Shown one piece after another: positions 11,188 to 19,709 of a stretch of DNA of 64,000 nt. The DNA is from Streptomyces sp. 549 (GTDB lineage Bacteria; Actinomycetota; Actinomycetes; Streptomycetales; Streptomycetaceae). Position 1 is the first letter of the stretch; each line of letters begins with the position of its first letter. Under the pieces are notes generated by a model. It worked only from the letters and a program-made list of their open reading frames with translations. It ran no database searches and had not been told where the DNA came from. Made by a program: the position numbers and the translations under genes. The stretch spans positions 1-64,000 of the forward strand of contig NZ_JASKMT010000015.1 in the NCBI RefSeq assembly GCF_030124175.1, written 5' to 3'.

Positions 11188-11190
11188 CGG

Positions 11191-11251
11191 CCGGCGGCGG
11201 CGCGAACGCCGCCGGGGCTGATGGGCCGTACGGGCGATGCCCGTACGGCCC
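11191..11251 (+). terminator. rok7B7 tandem terminator hairpins
   Basis: Two hairpins in a row: CCGGCGGCG/CGCCGCCGG (11191-11215) and a perfect 13-bp stem GGGCCGTACGGGC with a 3-nt loop (11223-11251). The second is the stronger. Confidence 0.8.
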
Positions 11252-11320
11252 TCAGGAGTGCCCGTCACCCTCGGATACGCTGCGTTCAGGTTGTTCACGC
11301 ATGGCATCGTTGCCTTCTCG

Positions 11321-11364
11321 TTAATTATTTACTTCTTGACGACGCACCTGGCGGGGGGTTGACT
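11321..11364 (+). promoter_or_regulatory. AT-rich xylF promoter region
   Basis: TTAATTATTTACTTC (11321-11335) is a rare AT-rich patch in this DNA. It is followed by TTGACG (11336-11341) and TTGACT (11359-11364), possible -35 elements. The patch is a candidate binding site for the ROK regulator encoded next door, by position only. Confidence 0.4.
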
Positions 11365-11414
11365 TCACGCCACCTCGGTCGCAACGTCGCGGCCTCGTCA
11401 GGGAGGTACACCTC

Positions 11415-12524
11415 ATGAACGCGACTCTCCGTCGTGCCGCTGTCGCTCTTGCTGCCACCGCCATGGCCACCTCGCTTGCCGCATGCGGCAGCGCGAAGGA
11501 GTCCGGCGGGAACACCGGTTCCGGTGACAACGAGAAGAAGAAGGACGGTCCGCTCTCCATCGGCCTGCTGCTGCCGGAGGACCAGACCGCCCGCTACGAG
11601 AACTTCGACAGGCCGCTCATCGAAGCGAAGATCAAGGAGCTGTGCTCCGACTGCTCGGTGACGTACGTCAACGCCAAGCAGGACGCCTCCGTCCAGCAGC
11701 AGCAGATGGACTCGATGATCACGAAGAAGGTCGACGTGATCATCCTCGACGCCGTGGACTCCAAGTCCGTGGCCGGTTCGGTCAAGAAGGCCGACGAGGC
11801 GGGCATCCCGGTCGTCGCCTACGACCGCCTCGCGGAGGGCCCCATCTCCGCCTACACCTCCTTCGACAACGAGGAGGTCGGCAAGGTACAGGGCCAGGCG
11901 CTGCTCGACGAGATCGGCGACAAGGCCGACGACGGCGAGATCGTCATGATGAACGGCTCGCCGACCGACCCGAACGCGGCGATGTTCAAGAAGGGCGCGC
12001 TGTCCGTCCTCGAGGGCAAGGTGAAGGTGGGCAAGTCCTACGACACCACCGAGTGGAAGCCCAGCGAGGCCAACAAGAACATGAACGGCGCGATCTCCTC
12101 GATCGGCAAGGACAAGATCGTCGGCGTCTACTCCGCCAACGACGGCATGGCGGGCGGCATCATCACCGCCCTGAAGGGTGCCGGCTTCGACACCCTGCCG
12201 CCGGTCACCGGTCAGGACGCCGAACTCGCCGGTGTCCAGCGCATCGTCGCCGGTGAGCAGTTCATGAGCGTCTACAAGCCGTACAAGCCCGAGGCGGACG
12301 CGGCGGCCGAGATGGCCATCGCGCTGGCCCGCGGTGAGGACGTCAAGGCGGACTCCACCATCGACAGCCCCACCACCAAGGGTGTCCCGGCCACGCTGAT
12401 CGCCCCGATCTCGCTGACCGCGGACAACATCGAGGAGACCGTGCTCAAGGACGGCCTCTACAAGCTGAACGACATCTGCACGCCGAAGTACCAGAAGGCG
12501 TGCGAGAAGGCCGGTCTGAAGTAA
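11415..12524 (+). CDS. xylF: Xylose-binding lipoprotein XylF
   Basis: Periplasmic-binding-protein-like lipoprotein of the xylose ABC importer, 369 residues. The signal peptide ends in the lipobox SLAAC. The mature part is a ribose/xylose-type fold (LPEDQTARYENFDRP, VVAYDRLAEGP, NDGMAGGIITALKGAG). GGGAGG at 11401-11406 gives the ATG 11415 a good spacing. It heads xylFGH next to the ROK regulator. A very strong hairpin after xylF probably makes it more abundant than the transporter parts. Confidence 0.92.
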   Translation: MNATLRRAAVALAATAMATSLAACGSAKESGGNTGSGDNEKKKDGPLSIGLLLPEDQTARYENFDRPLIEAKIKELCSDCSVTYVNAKQDASVQQQQMDSMITKKVDVIILDAVDSKSVAGSVKKADEAGIPVVAYDRLAEGPISAYTSFDNEEVGKVQGQALLDEIGDKADDGEIVMMNGSPTDPNAAMFKKGALSVLEGKVKVGKSYDTTEWKPSEANKNMNGAISSIGKDKIVGVYSANDGMAGGIITALKGAGFDTLPPVTGQDAELAGVQRIVAGEQFMSVYKPYKPEADAAAEMAIALARGEDVKADSTIDSPTTKGVPATLIAPISLTADNIEETVLKDGLYKLNDICTPKYQKACEKAGLK

Positions 12525-12554
12525 CACCCGGCCGGGACTCCCGGAAGGGGTCCC

Positions 12555-12590
12555 GGCGGGCTCCGGAGGGCCCGCCCTCCGGAGCCCGCC
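12555..12590 (+). terminator. Perfect 16-bp hairpin between xylF and xylG
   Basis: Arms 12555-12570 and 12575-12590 are exactly complementary with a 4-nt loop. Because xylG follows without an obvious new promoter, this is more likely a partial terminator or a 3'-stabilising element for xylF mRNA than a complete stop. Confidence 0.75.
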
Positions 12591-12709
12591 GTGCGGAGAC
12601 CTTCCGCCCCGCTCAGCCACCGTCCCGTAAGTCCCGCGTCCCGGGGTGCCCACCCCGGGACCGGGCAGGCACGGACGTCCTTGCGCACATCTTCTAGGAG
12701 TTGGTCCAC

Positions 12710-13489
12710 ATGTCCGCTACGCCGGTTCTGGCGTTGCGCGGAGTCTCCAAGCGCTTCGGTGCCGTCCAGGCGCTCACCGACGTCGACCTGGAGGTCCACG
12801 CCGGTGAGGTGGTCGCACTCGTCGGCGACAACGGCGCCGGCAAGTCCACCCTCGTCAAGGCCATCGCCGGCGTCGGTCCCGCCGACGAGGGCGTACTCGA
12901 ATGGGAGGGCCGCCCCGCTGTGGTGACCCGCCCCCACGACGCCCAGGACCTGGGCATCGCCACCGTCTACCAGGACCTCGCCCTGTGCGACAACCTGGAC
13001 GTCGTCGGCAACCTCTTCCTCGGCCGCGAGATCCAGCGCGCCGGTGTGCTGGACGAGGTACGGATGGAGGGCCGCAGCCGCGAGCTGCTCGACTCGCTGT
13101 CCATCCGCATCCCCAGCGTGCGCATCCCCGTCGCCTCGCTCTCCGGCGGTCAGCGGCAGGTCGTCGCCATCGCCCGCTCGATGCTCGGTGAGCCCAAGCT
13201 GGTCATCCTCGACGAGCCCACCGCTGCCCTCGGCGTGGAGCAGACCGCCCAGGTCCTCGACCTGGTCGAGCGCCTGCGCGAGCGCGGCCTCGCCGTCATA
13301 CTCATCAGCCACAACATGGCCGACGTGAAGGCCGTCGCGGACAAGGTCGCCGTGCTGCGGCTGGGCCGCAACAACGGCGTCTTCGACGTCGCGACCACCT
13401 CCCAGGAGGAGATCATCTCCGCCATCACCGGCGCCACGGACAACGCCGTGACCCGGCGCAAGGCACGCAACGCGGAGGGAACGAAGTGA
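12710..13489 (+). CDS. xylG: Xylose ABC transporter ATP-binding protein XylG
   Basis: Single-domain ABC ATPase, 259 residues: Walker A GDNGAGKST, signature LSGGQRQ, Walker B LVILDEP and H-loop ISHNMADV. It powers import with XylF and XylH. The E. coli XylG has two fused ABC domains (about 510 residues), so this one must act as a homodimer. TAGGAG at 12695-12700 supports ATG 12710. Its stop overlaps the xylH start by 4 nt (GTGA), implying translational coupling. Confidence 0.93.
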   Translation: MSATPVLALRGVSKRFGAVQALTDVDLEVHAGEVVALVGDNGAGKSTLVKAIAGVGPADEGVLEWEGRPAVVTRPHDAQDLGIATVYQDLALCDNLDVVGNLFLGREIQRAGVLDEVRMEGRSRELLDSLSIRIPSVRIPVASLSGGQRQVVAIARSMLGEPKLVILDEPTAALGVEQTAQVLDLVERLRERGLAVILISHNMADVKAVADKVAVLRLGRNNGVFDVATTSQEEIISAITGATDNAVTRRKARNAEGTK

Positions 13490-14772
13490 GCACCGACCTC
13501 TCCAAGTCGCCCGAGGACGGCACCCCGGCGGGCGCCACCGCCGTCGCCGGACCCGCCCTGGTCGACCCCCGGCTGCTCGTGCGCGAGCAGGGACTGGCGG
13601 GCTACCTGCGGGAGTTCGCCCGCAAGATGCGCAGCGGTGAGCTGGGCTCGGTCCCCGTCGTGGTGGGCCTGATCGTCATCTGGGCGATCTTCCAGTCGAT
13701 GGACTCCAACTTCCTGTCGGCGCAGAACCTCAGCAACCTCTCCGTCTACGTCGTCGGCACCGGCCTGATCTCCGTCGGCATCGTCTTCGTGCTGCTGCTG
13801 GGCGAGATCGACCTCTCCGTCGGCTCGGTCAGCGGCCTGTCCGGCGCGGTCTTCGCGGTGCTCGCCGTCAACAACGGCATGCCCGAGTGGGCGGCCATCC
13901 TGTTCGCGCTGCTCACCGGCGCACTCGCCGGCACCGTGCACGGCTTCTTCTTCGCGAAGATCGGCGTGCCCGCGTTCGTGGTCACCCTGGCGGGCCTGCT
14001 CGCCTGGAACGGCCTGATGCTCCAGGTGCTCGACAGCACCGGCACGATCAACCTGGACGACGAGGGCCTCGTCGCCACCCTGTCCAGCCACTACTTCTCC
14101 GAGGTCGCCGCCGCCTACGGCCTGGCGTTCGTCGCGGTGGCCGGCTACTTCGCGGCCCAGTTCCTGGACAGCCGCCGCCGCAACGCGGCGGGCATCCCGT
14201 CGCGGCCGATGAGCGAGATCGCCGTCCGCACGGGTGTGCTGGCGCTGCTCGCCTTCCTCGCCGCGTACATGCTCAACCAGTACAAGGGCCTGCCGCTGGC
14301 GCTGCTGATCTTCATCGTGGTGCTCGTCGGCTTCGACCTGCTGCTGCGCCGCACCACCTACGGCCGCAAGGTGTTCGCCCTCGGCGGCAACACCGAGGCT
14401 GCCCGCCGCGCAGGCATCAACGTCACCGCGGTGCGGATCTCGGTCTTCGCACTGGCCGGGACGATGGCCGCCTTCGGCGGTCTGCTCATCGCCTCGCGGA
14501 TCGCCGCGGCGAACCAGGGCGCGGGCAGCGGCAACCTGCTCATGGAGGCCATCGCCGCAGCCGTCATCGGCGGCACCAGCCTCTTCGGCGGTCGCGGCAA
14601 GGTCTGGTCGGCGCTGCTGGGCATGCTGGTCATCGGTTCCATCGCCAACGGCCTGGCGCTGCTCGGCAGCCCCGCCCACGTCCAGTACATGATCACCGGT
14701 GGCGTGCTGCTGGCCGCCGTGGTCATCGACTCGGTCTCGCGCCGCACGCAGAAGTCCGCCGGCCGCACCTGA
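13486..14772 (+). CDS. xylH: Xylose ABC transporter permease XylH
   Basis: Polytopic permease of the ribose/xylose (BPD_transp_2) type, 428 residues, with about 10-12 hydrophobic segments and the family features VGIVFVLLLGEIDLSVGS and AAVIGGTSLFGGRGKVWSAL. Starts at GTG 13486 overlapping xylG, with GGAGG at 13474-13478. The N-terminal 50 residues are polar and cytoplasmic. Works with XylF and XylG. Confidence 0.93.
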   Translation: MSTDLSKSPEDGTPAGATAVAGPALVDPRLLVREQGLAGYLREFARKMRSGELGSVPVVVGLIVIWAIFQSMDSNFLSAQNLSNLSVYVVGTGLISVGIVFVLLLGEIDLSVGSVSGLSGAVFAVLAVNNGMPEWAAILFALLTGALAGTVHGFFFAKIGVPAFVVTLAGLLAWNGLMLQVLDSTGTINLDDEGLVATLSSHYFSEVAAAYGLAFVAVAGYFAAQFLDSRRRNAAGIPSRPMSEIAVRTGVLALLAFLAAYMLNQYKGLPLALLIFIVVLVGFDLLLRRTTYGRKVFALGGNTEAARRAGINVTAVRISVFALAGTMAAFGGLLIASRIAAANQGAGSGNLLMEAIAAAVIGGTSLFGGRGKVWSALLGMLVIGSIANGLALLGSPAHVQYMITGGVLLAAVVIDSVSRRTQKSAGRT

Positions 14773-14795
14773 CCGGCCCGCGGCACCGCACCACC

Positions 14796-14852
14796 CGGCG
14801 CCCGCCGGCACCACCCGTCCCGCGCAGGGGCGGCACGTGCCGGCGGGCGCCG
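14796..14852 (+). terminator. xylFGH terminator
   Basis: Perfect 16-bp stem (14796-14811 with 14837-14852) and a 25-nt loop, 23 nt after xylH. Confidence 0.75.
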
Positions 14853-14911
14853 CGCGTGCGCCGGACACCGGCTGCCGAGCCAGCTCCGAGCCCGCCGCCC
14901 CCGAGACACAC

Positions 14912-14955
14912 CCGACGTACGCCCGACGGACGCCCGACGGACGCCCGACGTACGC
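14912..14955 (+). repeat. Four 11-bp tandem repeats upstream of dxs
   Basis: Four head-to-tail units CCGACGKACGC: the outer two read CCGACGTACGC and the inner two CCGACGGACGC. The period of 11 bp is close to one helical turn. The array ends 115 bp before the dxs start and has no coding potential that I can see. Confidence 0.85.
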
Positions 14956-15070
14956 GGTCGTACGTTCGCGTGACGCATCTCGCACCCTCCGGAGTACGCC
15001 CGTCCGGGCGGAACATTAGACTCGACGGATCGGCTCAGGCCCGTACCGGCTCAACAGCTAAGGAGGCGCA

Positions 15071-17038
15071 GTGCCAAAGGTGCCGCGCGACGATCGTCAG
15101 CCCGAAGCGGGTGACGATGGGGCGACGCTGACCCGCATCAAGGGACCGCGCGACCTCGACGGACTCAGCCCGGAGCAGCTCGACCAGCTGGCCGCTGAGA
15201 TCCGTGACTTCCTGGTGGGAGCCGTGTCCAGGACCGGTGGCCACCTCGGCCCCAACCTCGGTGTGGTGGAGCTGACCATCGCCCTGCACCGGGTCTTCGA
15301 CTCGCCCCGGGACAAGGTGCTGTTCGACACCGGCCACCAGTCCTACGTGCACAAGCTGCTCACCGGTCGGCAGGACTTCTCCGGGCTGCGGACCAGGGGC
15401 GGCCTCTCCGGCTACCCCTCCCGCGCCGAGTCCGAGCACGACGTCATCGAGAACAGCCACGCCTCGACCGTGCTCGGCTGGGCCGACGGCATCGCCAAGG
15501 CCAACGAACTGCGCCGCACCGGCGACCACGTGGTGGCCGTCATCGGCGACGGAGCCCTCACCGGCGGCATGGCCTGGGAGGCGCTGAACAACATCGCCGC
15601 CGCCAAGGACCGGCCGCTGGTGATCGTCGTCAACGACAACGAGCGCTCCTACGCGCCCACCATCGGCGGCCTCGCCAACCACCTCGCGACGCTGCGGACC
15701 ACCGACGGTTACGAGCGCTTCCTCGCCCGCGGCAAGGAGGTGCTCAACCGCACCCCCGTCGTCGGCCGCCCGCTCTACGACACGCTGCACGGCGCCAAGA
15801 AGGGCCTGAAGGACTTCATCGCCCCCCAGGGCCTCTTCGAGGACCTGGGCCTCAAGTACGTCGGCCCGATCGACGGCCACGACATCACCGCCGTGGAGTC
15901 CGCGCTCCAGCGCGCCAAGCGGTTCGGCGGCCCGGTCATCGTGCACTGCCTCACCGAGAAGGGCCGCGGCTACCAGCCGGCCCGGCAGGACGAGGCCGAC
16001 CAGTTCCACGCCGTCGGTGTCATCCACCCCGACACCGGCCTGCCGGTCAGCACCTCAGGCGCCGACTGGACGTCGGTGTTCGGCGAGGAGATGGTCCGCC
16101 TCGGCCGGGAGCGCGAGGACGTCGTCGCCATCACCGCCGCCATGATGCGCCCCACCGGCCTGCACAAGTTCGCCGAGGCGTTCCCCGAACGCGTCTACGA
16201 CGTGGGCATCGCCGAGCAGCACGGCGCGGTCTCCGCGGCCGGACTGGCCACCGCAGGGCTGCACCCGGTGTTCGCGGTGTACGCCACGTTCCTCAACCGC
16301 GCCTTCGACCAGGTCCTGATGGACGTCGCCCTGCACCGCCTGGGTGTCACCTTCGTACTCGACCGGGCCGGCGTCACCGGCACCGACGGGGCCTCCCACA
16401 ACGGCATGTGGGACATGTCCATCCTCCAGGTCGTGCCCGGCCTGCGCATCGCCGCGCCGCGCGACGCCGACCAGCTGCGCGCCCAGCTGCGCGAGGCCGT
16501 CACGGTCGACGACGCGCCCACGGTGGTGCGCTACTCCAAGGGCGCCGTCGGACCGGCCGTGCCCGCTGTGGGCACCGTCGGCGGCATGGACGTGCTGCGG
16601 CACGCCGGAGCCGACCGGCCGGACGTGCTGGTGGTCTCGGTCGGCGCGCTGGCCCCGATGTGCCTGGAGATCGCCGGGCTGCTGGAGAAGCAGGGCATCT
16701 CCACCACCGTCGTCGACCCCCGCTGGGTCAAGCCCGTCGACGCGGCGCTGCCGCCGCTCGCCGAGCGCCACCGCGTGGTCGTCACCGTCGAGGACAACAG
16801 CCGCGTCGGCGGCGTCGGCAGCGCCGTCGCCCAGGCCCTGCGCGACGCCGGGGTGGACGTGCCGCTGCGCGACTTCGGCATCCCGCCGCGCTTCCTCGAC
16901 CACGCCTCCCGCAAGGAGGTCCTGGCCGAGATCGGCCTCACCGCACCCGACATCGCCCGCCAGGTCACCGGCCTGGTCTCGCGCATCGACGGCCGCTTCG
17001 AGGACGCCGCCGCTCCGCGCGAGCGCACCCGCGACTGA
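15071..17038 (+). CDS. dxs: 1-deoxy-D-xylulose-5-phosphate synthase
   Basis: Thiamine-diphosphate enzyme condensing pyruvate and glyceraldehyde 3-phosphate, the first step of the MEP isoprenoid pathway; 655 residues. The order is typical: an N-terminal ThDP part ([43 protein letters not shown]), the transketolase middle part ([19 protein letters not shown]) and a C-terminal domain ([11 protein letters not shown]). The GTG 15071 has an excellent AAGGAGG at 15060-15066; the resulting N-terminus is about 18 residues longer than the conserved [10 protein letters not shown] start. A terminator follows. Streptomycetes often have a second dxs, so this may be one of two. Confidence 0.96.
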   Translation: MPKVPRDDRQPEAGDDGATLTRIKGPRDLDGLSPEQLDQLAAEIRDFLVGAVSRTGGHLGPNLGVVELTIALHRVFDSPRDKVLFDTGHQSYVHKLLTGRQDFSGLRTRGGLSGYPSRAESEHDVIENSHASTVLGWADGIAKANELRRTGDHVVAVIGDGALTGGMAWEALNNIAAAKDRPLVIVVNDNERSYAPTIGGLANHLATLRTTDGYERFLARGKEVLNRTPVVGRPLYDTLHGAKKGLKDFIAPQGLFEDLGLKYVGPIDGHDITAVESALQRAKRFGGPVIVHCLTEKGRGYQPARQDEADQFHAVGVIHPDTGLPVSTSGADWTSVFGEEMVRLGREREDVVAITAAMMRPTGLHKFAEAFPERVYDVGIAEQHGAVSAAGLATAGLHPVFAVYATFLNRAFDQVLMDVALHRLGVTFVLDRAGVTGTDGASHNGMWDMSILQVVPGLRIAAPRDADQLRAQLREAVTVDDAPTVVRYSKGAVGPAVPAVGTVGGMDVLRHAGADRPDVLVVSVGALAPMCLEIAGLLEKQGISTTVVDPRWVKPVDAALPPLAERHRVVVTVEDNSRVGGVGSAVAQALRDAGVDVPLRDFGIPPRFLDHASRKEVLAEIGLTAPDIARQVTGLVSRIDGRFEDAAAPRERTRD

Positions 17039-17058
17039 CCCGACCCCCGACAGAACCA

Positions 17059-17102
17059 CCGGCCCCGCACGCCCCCTTGCCCGGCAAGGCGTGCGGGGCC
17101 GG
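17059..17102 (+). terminator. dxs terminator
   Basis: Perfect 15-bp stem CCGGCCCCGCACGCC with its complement and a 14-nt loop, immediately before the next promoter. Confidence 0.8.
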
Positions 17103-17103
17103 A

Positions 17104-17109
17104 TAGGTT
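17104..17109 (+). promoter_or_regulatory. -10 box of a leaderless glycosyltransferase gene
   Basis: TAGGTT 7 nt before ATG 17117, partly following the dxs terminator stem. Confidence 0.45.
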
Positions 17110-17116
17110 GGAGCCC

Positions 17117-18688
17117 ATGCCGATCGCGAAGCCGCCGCAGGGCAGGACCATGCTCTCCGTCTCCGACGGCCGGCGCACCGCGACGATCCCCGCCCCACGC
17201 GGCTCCCGAGCACCGCGGCGGGAAAGGCTCCGCACGGCGGTGGCCACCCGTCCCTCGCTGCGCTACTGGGCGGGCCTGCTGCCGGTGCTGCTCGTGGTCT
17301 CCGCCGCCGTCCGGCTGCCGTCCTTCAGCCGTCCGCTGTGGAATCCCGACGAGGGCTTCCTGGCCACCCAGGCCCGGATGCTCGCCGACGGCGGCACGCT
17401 CTACGACAACGTCGTCGACCGCAAACCTCCCCTCATGCCGTGGCTGTACCAGGGGGCGTTCGCGGTGTTCGGCGACGCCTCGCTGTGGCCGCTGAAAGTG
17501 CTGGCGGTGCTGTCCGTCGCCGCGACCGCCGCGATCCTGGCCTCGCTCGCCCGGCGCCGCTGGGGCGACCGGGCGGGCGTCACGGCCGGAGTGCTGTGTC
17601 TGCTGGCGTCCGTCGGCCTGAACCCGGAGGACACCCAGGCCGCCTCCTTCGAGGTGTTCATGCTGCCGATGACGGCGGCGGCCGTCTGGTGTGCCGACCG
17701 CCGCCGCTGGGCCGCGGCCGGCCTGGCGGTGGCCGGCGCCGTCCTGGTCAAGCAGACCGGCGGGGCCGTACTGCTGCCGGTGCTCTACCTGCTGTGGCGG
17801 TCCGTGCCGCGCGGCCCCGACCGCCGCCAGGCCGCCCTGCGTACCGCCGCGGGCTTCGCCGCGCCACTGCTCGCCGTCGCCGCGCTCACCGGCTTCGCCC
17901 GGTGCCTGTTCTGGACGGTGACCGGCTCCGGCTCCTACGCCTCCTTCACCGGCTCCGAACTCCACGTGCTGGGACGGGGGCTGGTCAACACGGCCCTGTT
18001 CACCGCCGGCGCCGCCGGACTCACCGTGCCGCTGATCGCGGTACTGCGCCGCCGCACGGACCGCAGGGGAGTGCTCACCGCGGAACTGTGGGTGTGGCTG
18101 GTGGCGTCCGCGCTGGCCGTCGTCACCGGATTCCACTTCTTCGGCCACTACTACCTGCAACTGCTGCCGCCGCTGGTCATGCTCGGGACGGGGGCCCTGC
18201 AACTGCTCAGCGCGGACTGGCTGCGCGGCGCCGTCATCGGCTCACTGGTCAGCTGCACGCTCTTCACCGGCTGGGCCGCCACCGCGGGCACCGCCGAGCT
18301 GGACCACTCGCAGAAGCTCGCCGCCGCCGTGCAGGCCCGCACCGAACCGGACGAGGAGGTCCTCTTCTGGGGCATGCACCCCGAGCACTACTGGTTCGCC
18401 GACCGCAAGCCCGCCTCGCGCTACCTGACAGCGGGGCTGCTCACCAACTTCAGCGGTGGGCGCAACGGCCTCAACGTGGGCGAGCGGTACGGCGTGGAGG
18501 GCTCATGGCCGACGCTGATGGCCGAGCTGACGACGAACCCGCCCCGGTTGATCATCGACGACTCACGCGGCGCACCCTACCGCCCCTCCCGCATGCCCCG
18601 GCTGACCGCCCTGCTCAAGGCCCGCTACGAGCGGGCCGCGGTGGTGGACGGCGCGGTCATCTACCAGCGCGTCGACCCGCCGCGGTAG
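17117..18688 (+). CDS. PMT/ArnT-type membrane glycosyltransferase
   Basis: 523-residue polytopic membrane protein of the GT-C fold (dolichyl-phosphate-mannose mannosyltransferase / RgtA-D-like). After a cytoplasmic basic tail comes the first membrane segment and the extracytoplasmic acidic motif LWNPDEGFLATQARML, followed by the DRKPPLMPWLYQG motif, the usual substrate-loop features. Several further hydrophobic segments lie between about 110 and 400. The soluble C-terminus contains LFWGMHPEHYWFADRKP. It would transfer a sugar from a polyprenyl-phosphate donor outside the membrane; the acceptor is unknown. ATG 17117 fits a leaderless mRNA; TTG 17108 is an alternative. Confidence 0.8.
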   Translation: MPIAKPPQGRTMLSVSDGRRTATIPAPRGSRAPRRERLRTAVATRPSLRYWAGLLPVLLVVSAAVRLPSFSRPLWNPDEGFLATQARMLADGGTLYDNVVDRKPPLMPWLYQGAFAVFGDASLWPLKVLAVLSVAATAAILASLARRRWGDRAGVTAGVLCLLASVGLNPEDTQAASFEVFMLPMTAAAVWCADRRRWAAAGLAVAGAVLVKQTGGAVLLPVLYLLWRSVPRGPDRRQAALRTAAGFAAPLLAVAALTGFARCLFWTVTGSGSYASFTGSELHVLGRGLVNTALFTAGAAGLTVPLIAVLRRRTDRRGVLTAELWVWLVASALAVVTGFHFFGHYYLQLLPPLVMLGTGALQLLSADWLRGAVIGSLVSCTLFTGWAATAGTAELDHSQKLAAAVQARTEPDEEVLFWGMHPEHYWFADRKPASRYLTAGLLTNFSGGRNGLNVGERYGVEGSWPTLMAELTTNPPRLIIDDSRGAPYRPSRMPRLTALLKARYERAAVVDGAVIYQRVDPPR

Positions 18689-18693
18689 CGCTC

Positions 18694-18760
18694 GTGGGAT
18701 ACCGGCGGCCGACCGCCTCCCGGTCCTGAGGGAACGGTCAGGGCGGCCGGCTCCTCCCAC
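18694..18760 (+). terminator. Imperfect hairpin after the glycosyltransferase gene
   Basis: Outer arms GTGGGA and TCCCAC enclose further GC-rich complementary stretches with mismatches. Possible terminator. Confidence 0.4.
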
Positions 18761-18807
18761 AGCGGAAGTCCCTTGGCGTGGACGGCCCGTGCTGCTTGAG
18801 TTCGGCC

Positions 18808-19250
18808 ATGGAGTGCATGGAGATCCTGGTCCTCGGCGGCACTGCCTGGTTGGGGCGTGAGGTGTCTCGGCAGGCCCTCGAACGTGGCCACCGCGTGACC
18901 TGTCTGGCCAGAGGCGACAGCGGGCCCGTGGCCGAGGGCGCCCGCTTGGTGGTCGCGGACCGGCGTGATCCCGGCGCATACGCGTCCCTGCGTGGCGGGG
19001 TGTGGGACGCTGTGTTCGAGGTGTCATGGCAGCCAGGCTTCGTACGGAGGGCAGTTGCGGCCCTGGGCGCGCGGGCACGCCACTGGACCTACGTCTCCTC
19101 TGTCAGCGCGTACGCCTCGCACGGTGAGCCCGGCGCGGACGAGTCCGCCGCCCTGCTGCCCGCCACAGACCGCGAACTTCTGGCCGCCATCGGCTAGGAG
19201 TCCGCCCTTGAAACGCCGCCGCCTCCGTGGCCGTGGACCCCAGTGAGCTG
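18808..19250 (+). pseudogene. Truncated NAD-dependent epimerase/reductase remnant
   Basis: The frame opens with a clear Rossmann start ([19 protein letters not shown]) and continues through [18 protein letters not shown], as in extended SDR proteins of about 330 residues, but stops after about 130 residues (TAG at 19195-19197). Beyond the stop a shifted frame gives SPPLKRRR, reminiscent of the YGxxK region that should follow, so a frameshift and later decay are likely. The catalytic Tyr-Lys pair and the whole substrate domain are missing. The intact gene at 57226-58218 is of the same family. A short functional protein cannot be excluded. Confidence 0.65.
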
Positions 19251-19264
19251 GGCGTTCCGGTGTC

Positions 19265-19693
19265 CTACGGGCCCGTCGGCTTCCCGCCGCCCCCCGGCCG
19301 TACCGCCGACGGGCCGGTGACGGCGGCGCCCAGGGCGGCCACGCGGGCCCGCAGGGCGCGGTCCGCCGTCACCACCAGGCAGGGCCGGTCGCGGCCCCGC
19401 TCGGCGACGACGGCGACGATCGTGTCGTCGCCCTCGCCCGGCGCGGCCACGCAGCGCACGCCGTCGACGGACGCGACCGCGCGGGCCGCGCCCTCGACGA
19501 CGAGCACCAGATCCACCGGCCCCGGCAGGGCCGCGACGCCGTCGGCCGCGTACGGCACCAGGCGGTCGCGGAGGCGTTCGGCGGCGGCGTGCCGGTCGCG
19601 CCACCACCCGTCGGGCACCGACCCGACGACGTTGGCGGCGTCGACCACGACCAGCGGCAGGGCGGCCACCGGCTCAGCCGGGTGTGCGGCCAC
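19265..19693 (-). CDS. NYN (YacP-like, PIN-fold) domain protein
   Basis: 142-residue protein whose layout fits NYN/PIN-like nucleases: an N-terminal VVVDAANVVGSVPDGWWRDR with the acidic D-x-x-N metal site, a middle EGDDTIVAVVAERG and a C-terminal LVVTADRALRARVAALGA. Such proteins cleave RNA with metal ions; some genomes label this group an NTP pyrophosphohydrolase, which I find less likely. It starts 4 nt after the galE stop, so the two are co-transcribed. GTG 19693 and GTG 19669 are both possible starts because a 24-bp tandem duplication spans the junction. Confidence 0.6.
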   Translation of the reverse strand: MAAHPAEPVAALPLVVVDAANVVGSVPDGWWRDRHAAAERLRDRLVPYAADGVAALPGPVDLVLVVEGAARAVASVDGVRCVAAPGEGDDTIVAVVAERGRDRPCLVVTADRALRARVAALGAAVTGPSAVRPGGGGKPTGP

Positions 19694-19709
19694 CGGCTCA
19701 GCCGGGCGT
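19662..19709. repeat. 24-bp tandem duplication at the galE/NYN junction
   Basis: 19662-19685 and 19686-19709 are identical except for one base. Each copy contains, on the minus strand, a TGA and a downstream GTG in the same arrangement as the galE stop and the NYN start. Confidence 0.85.
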
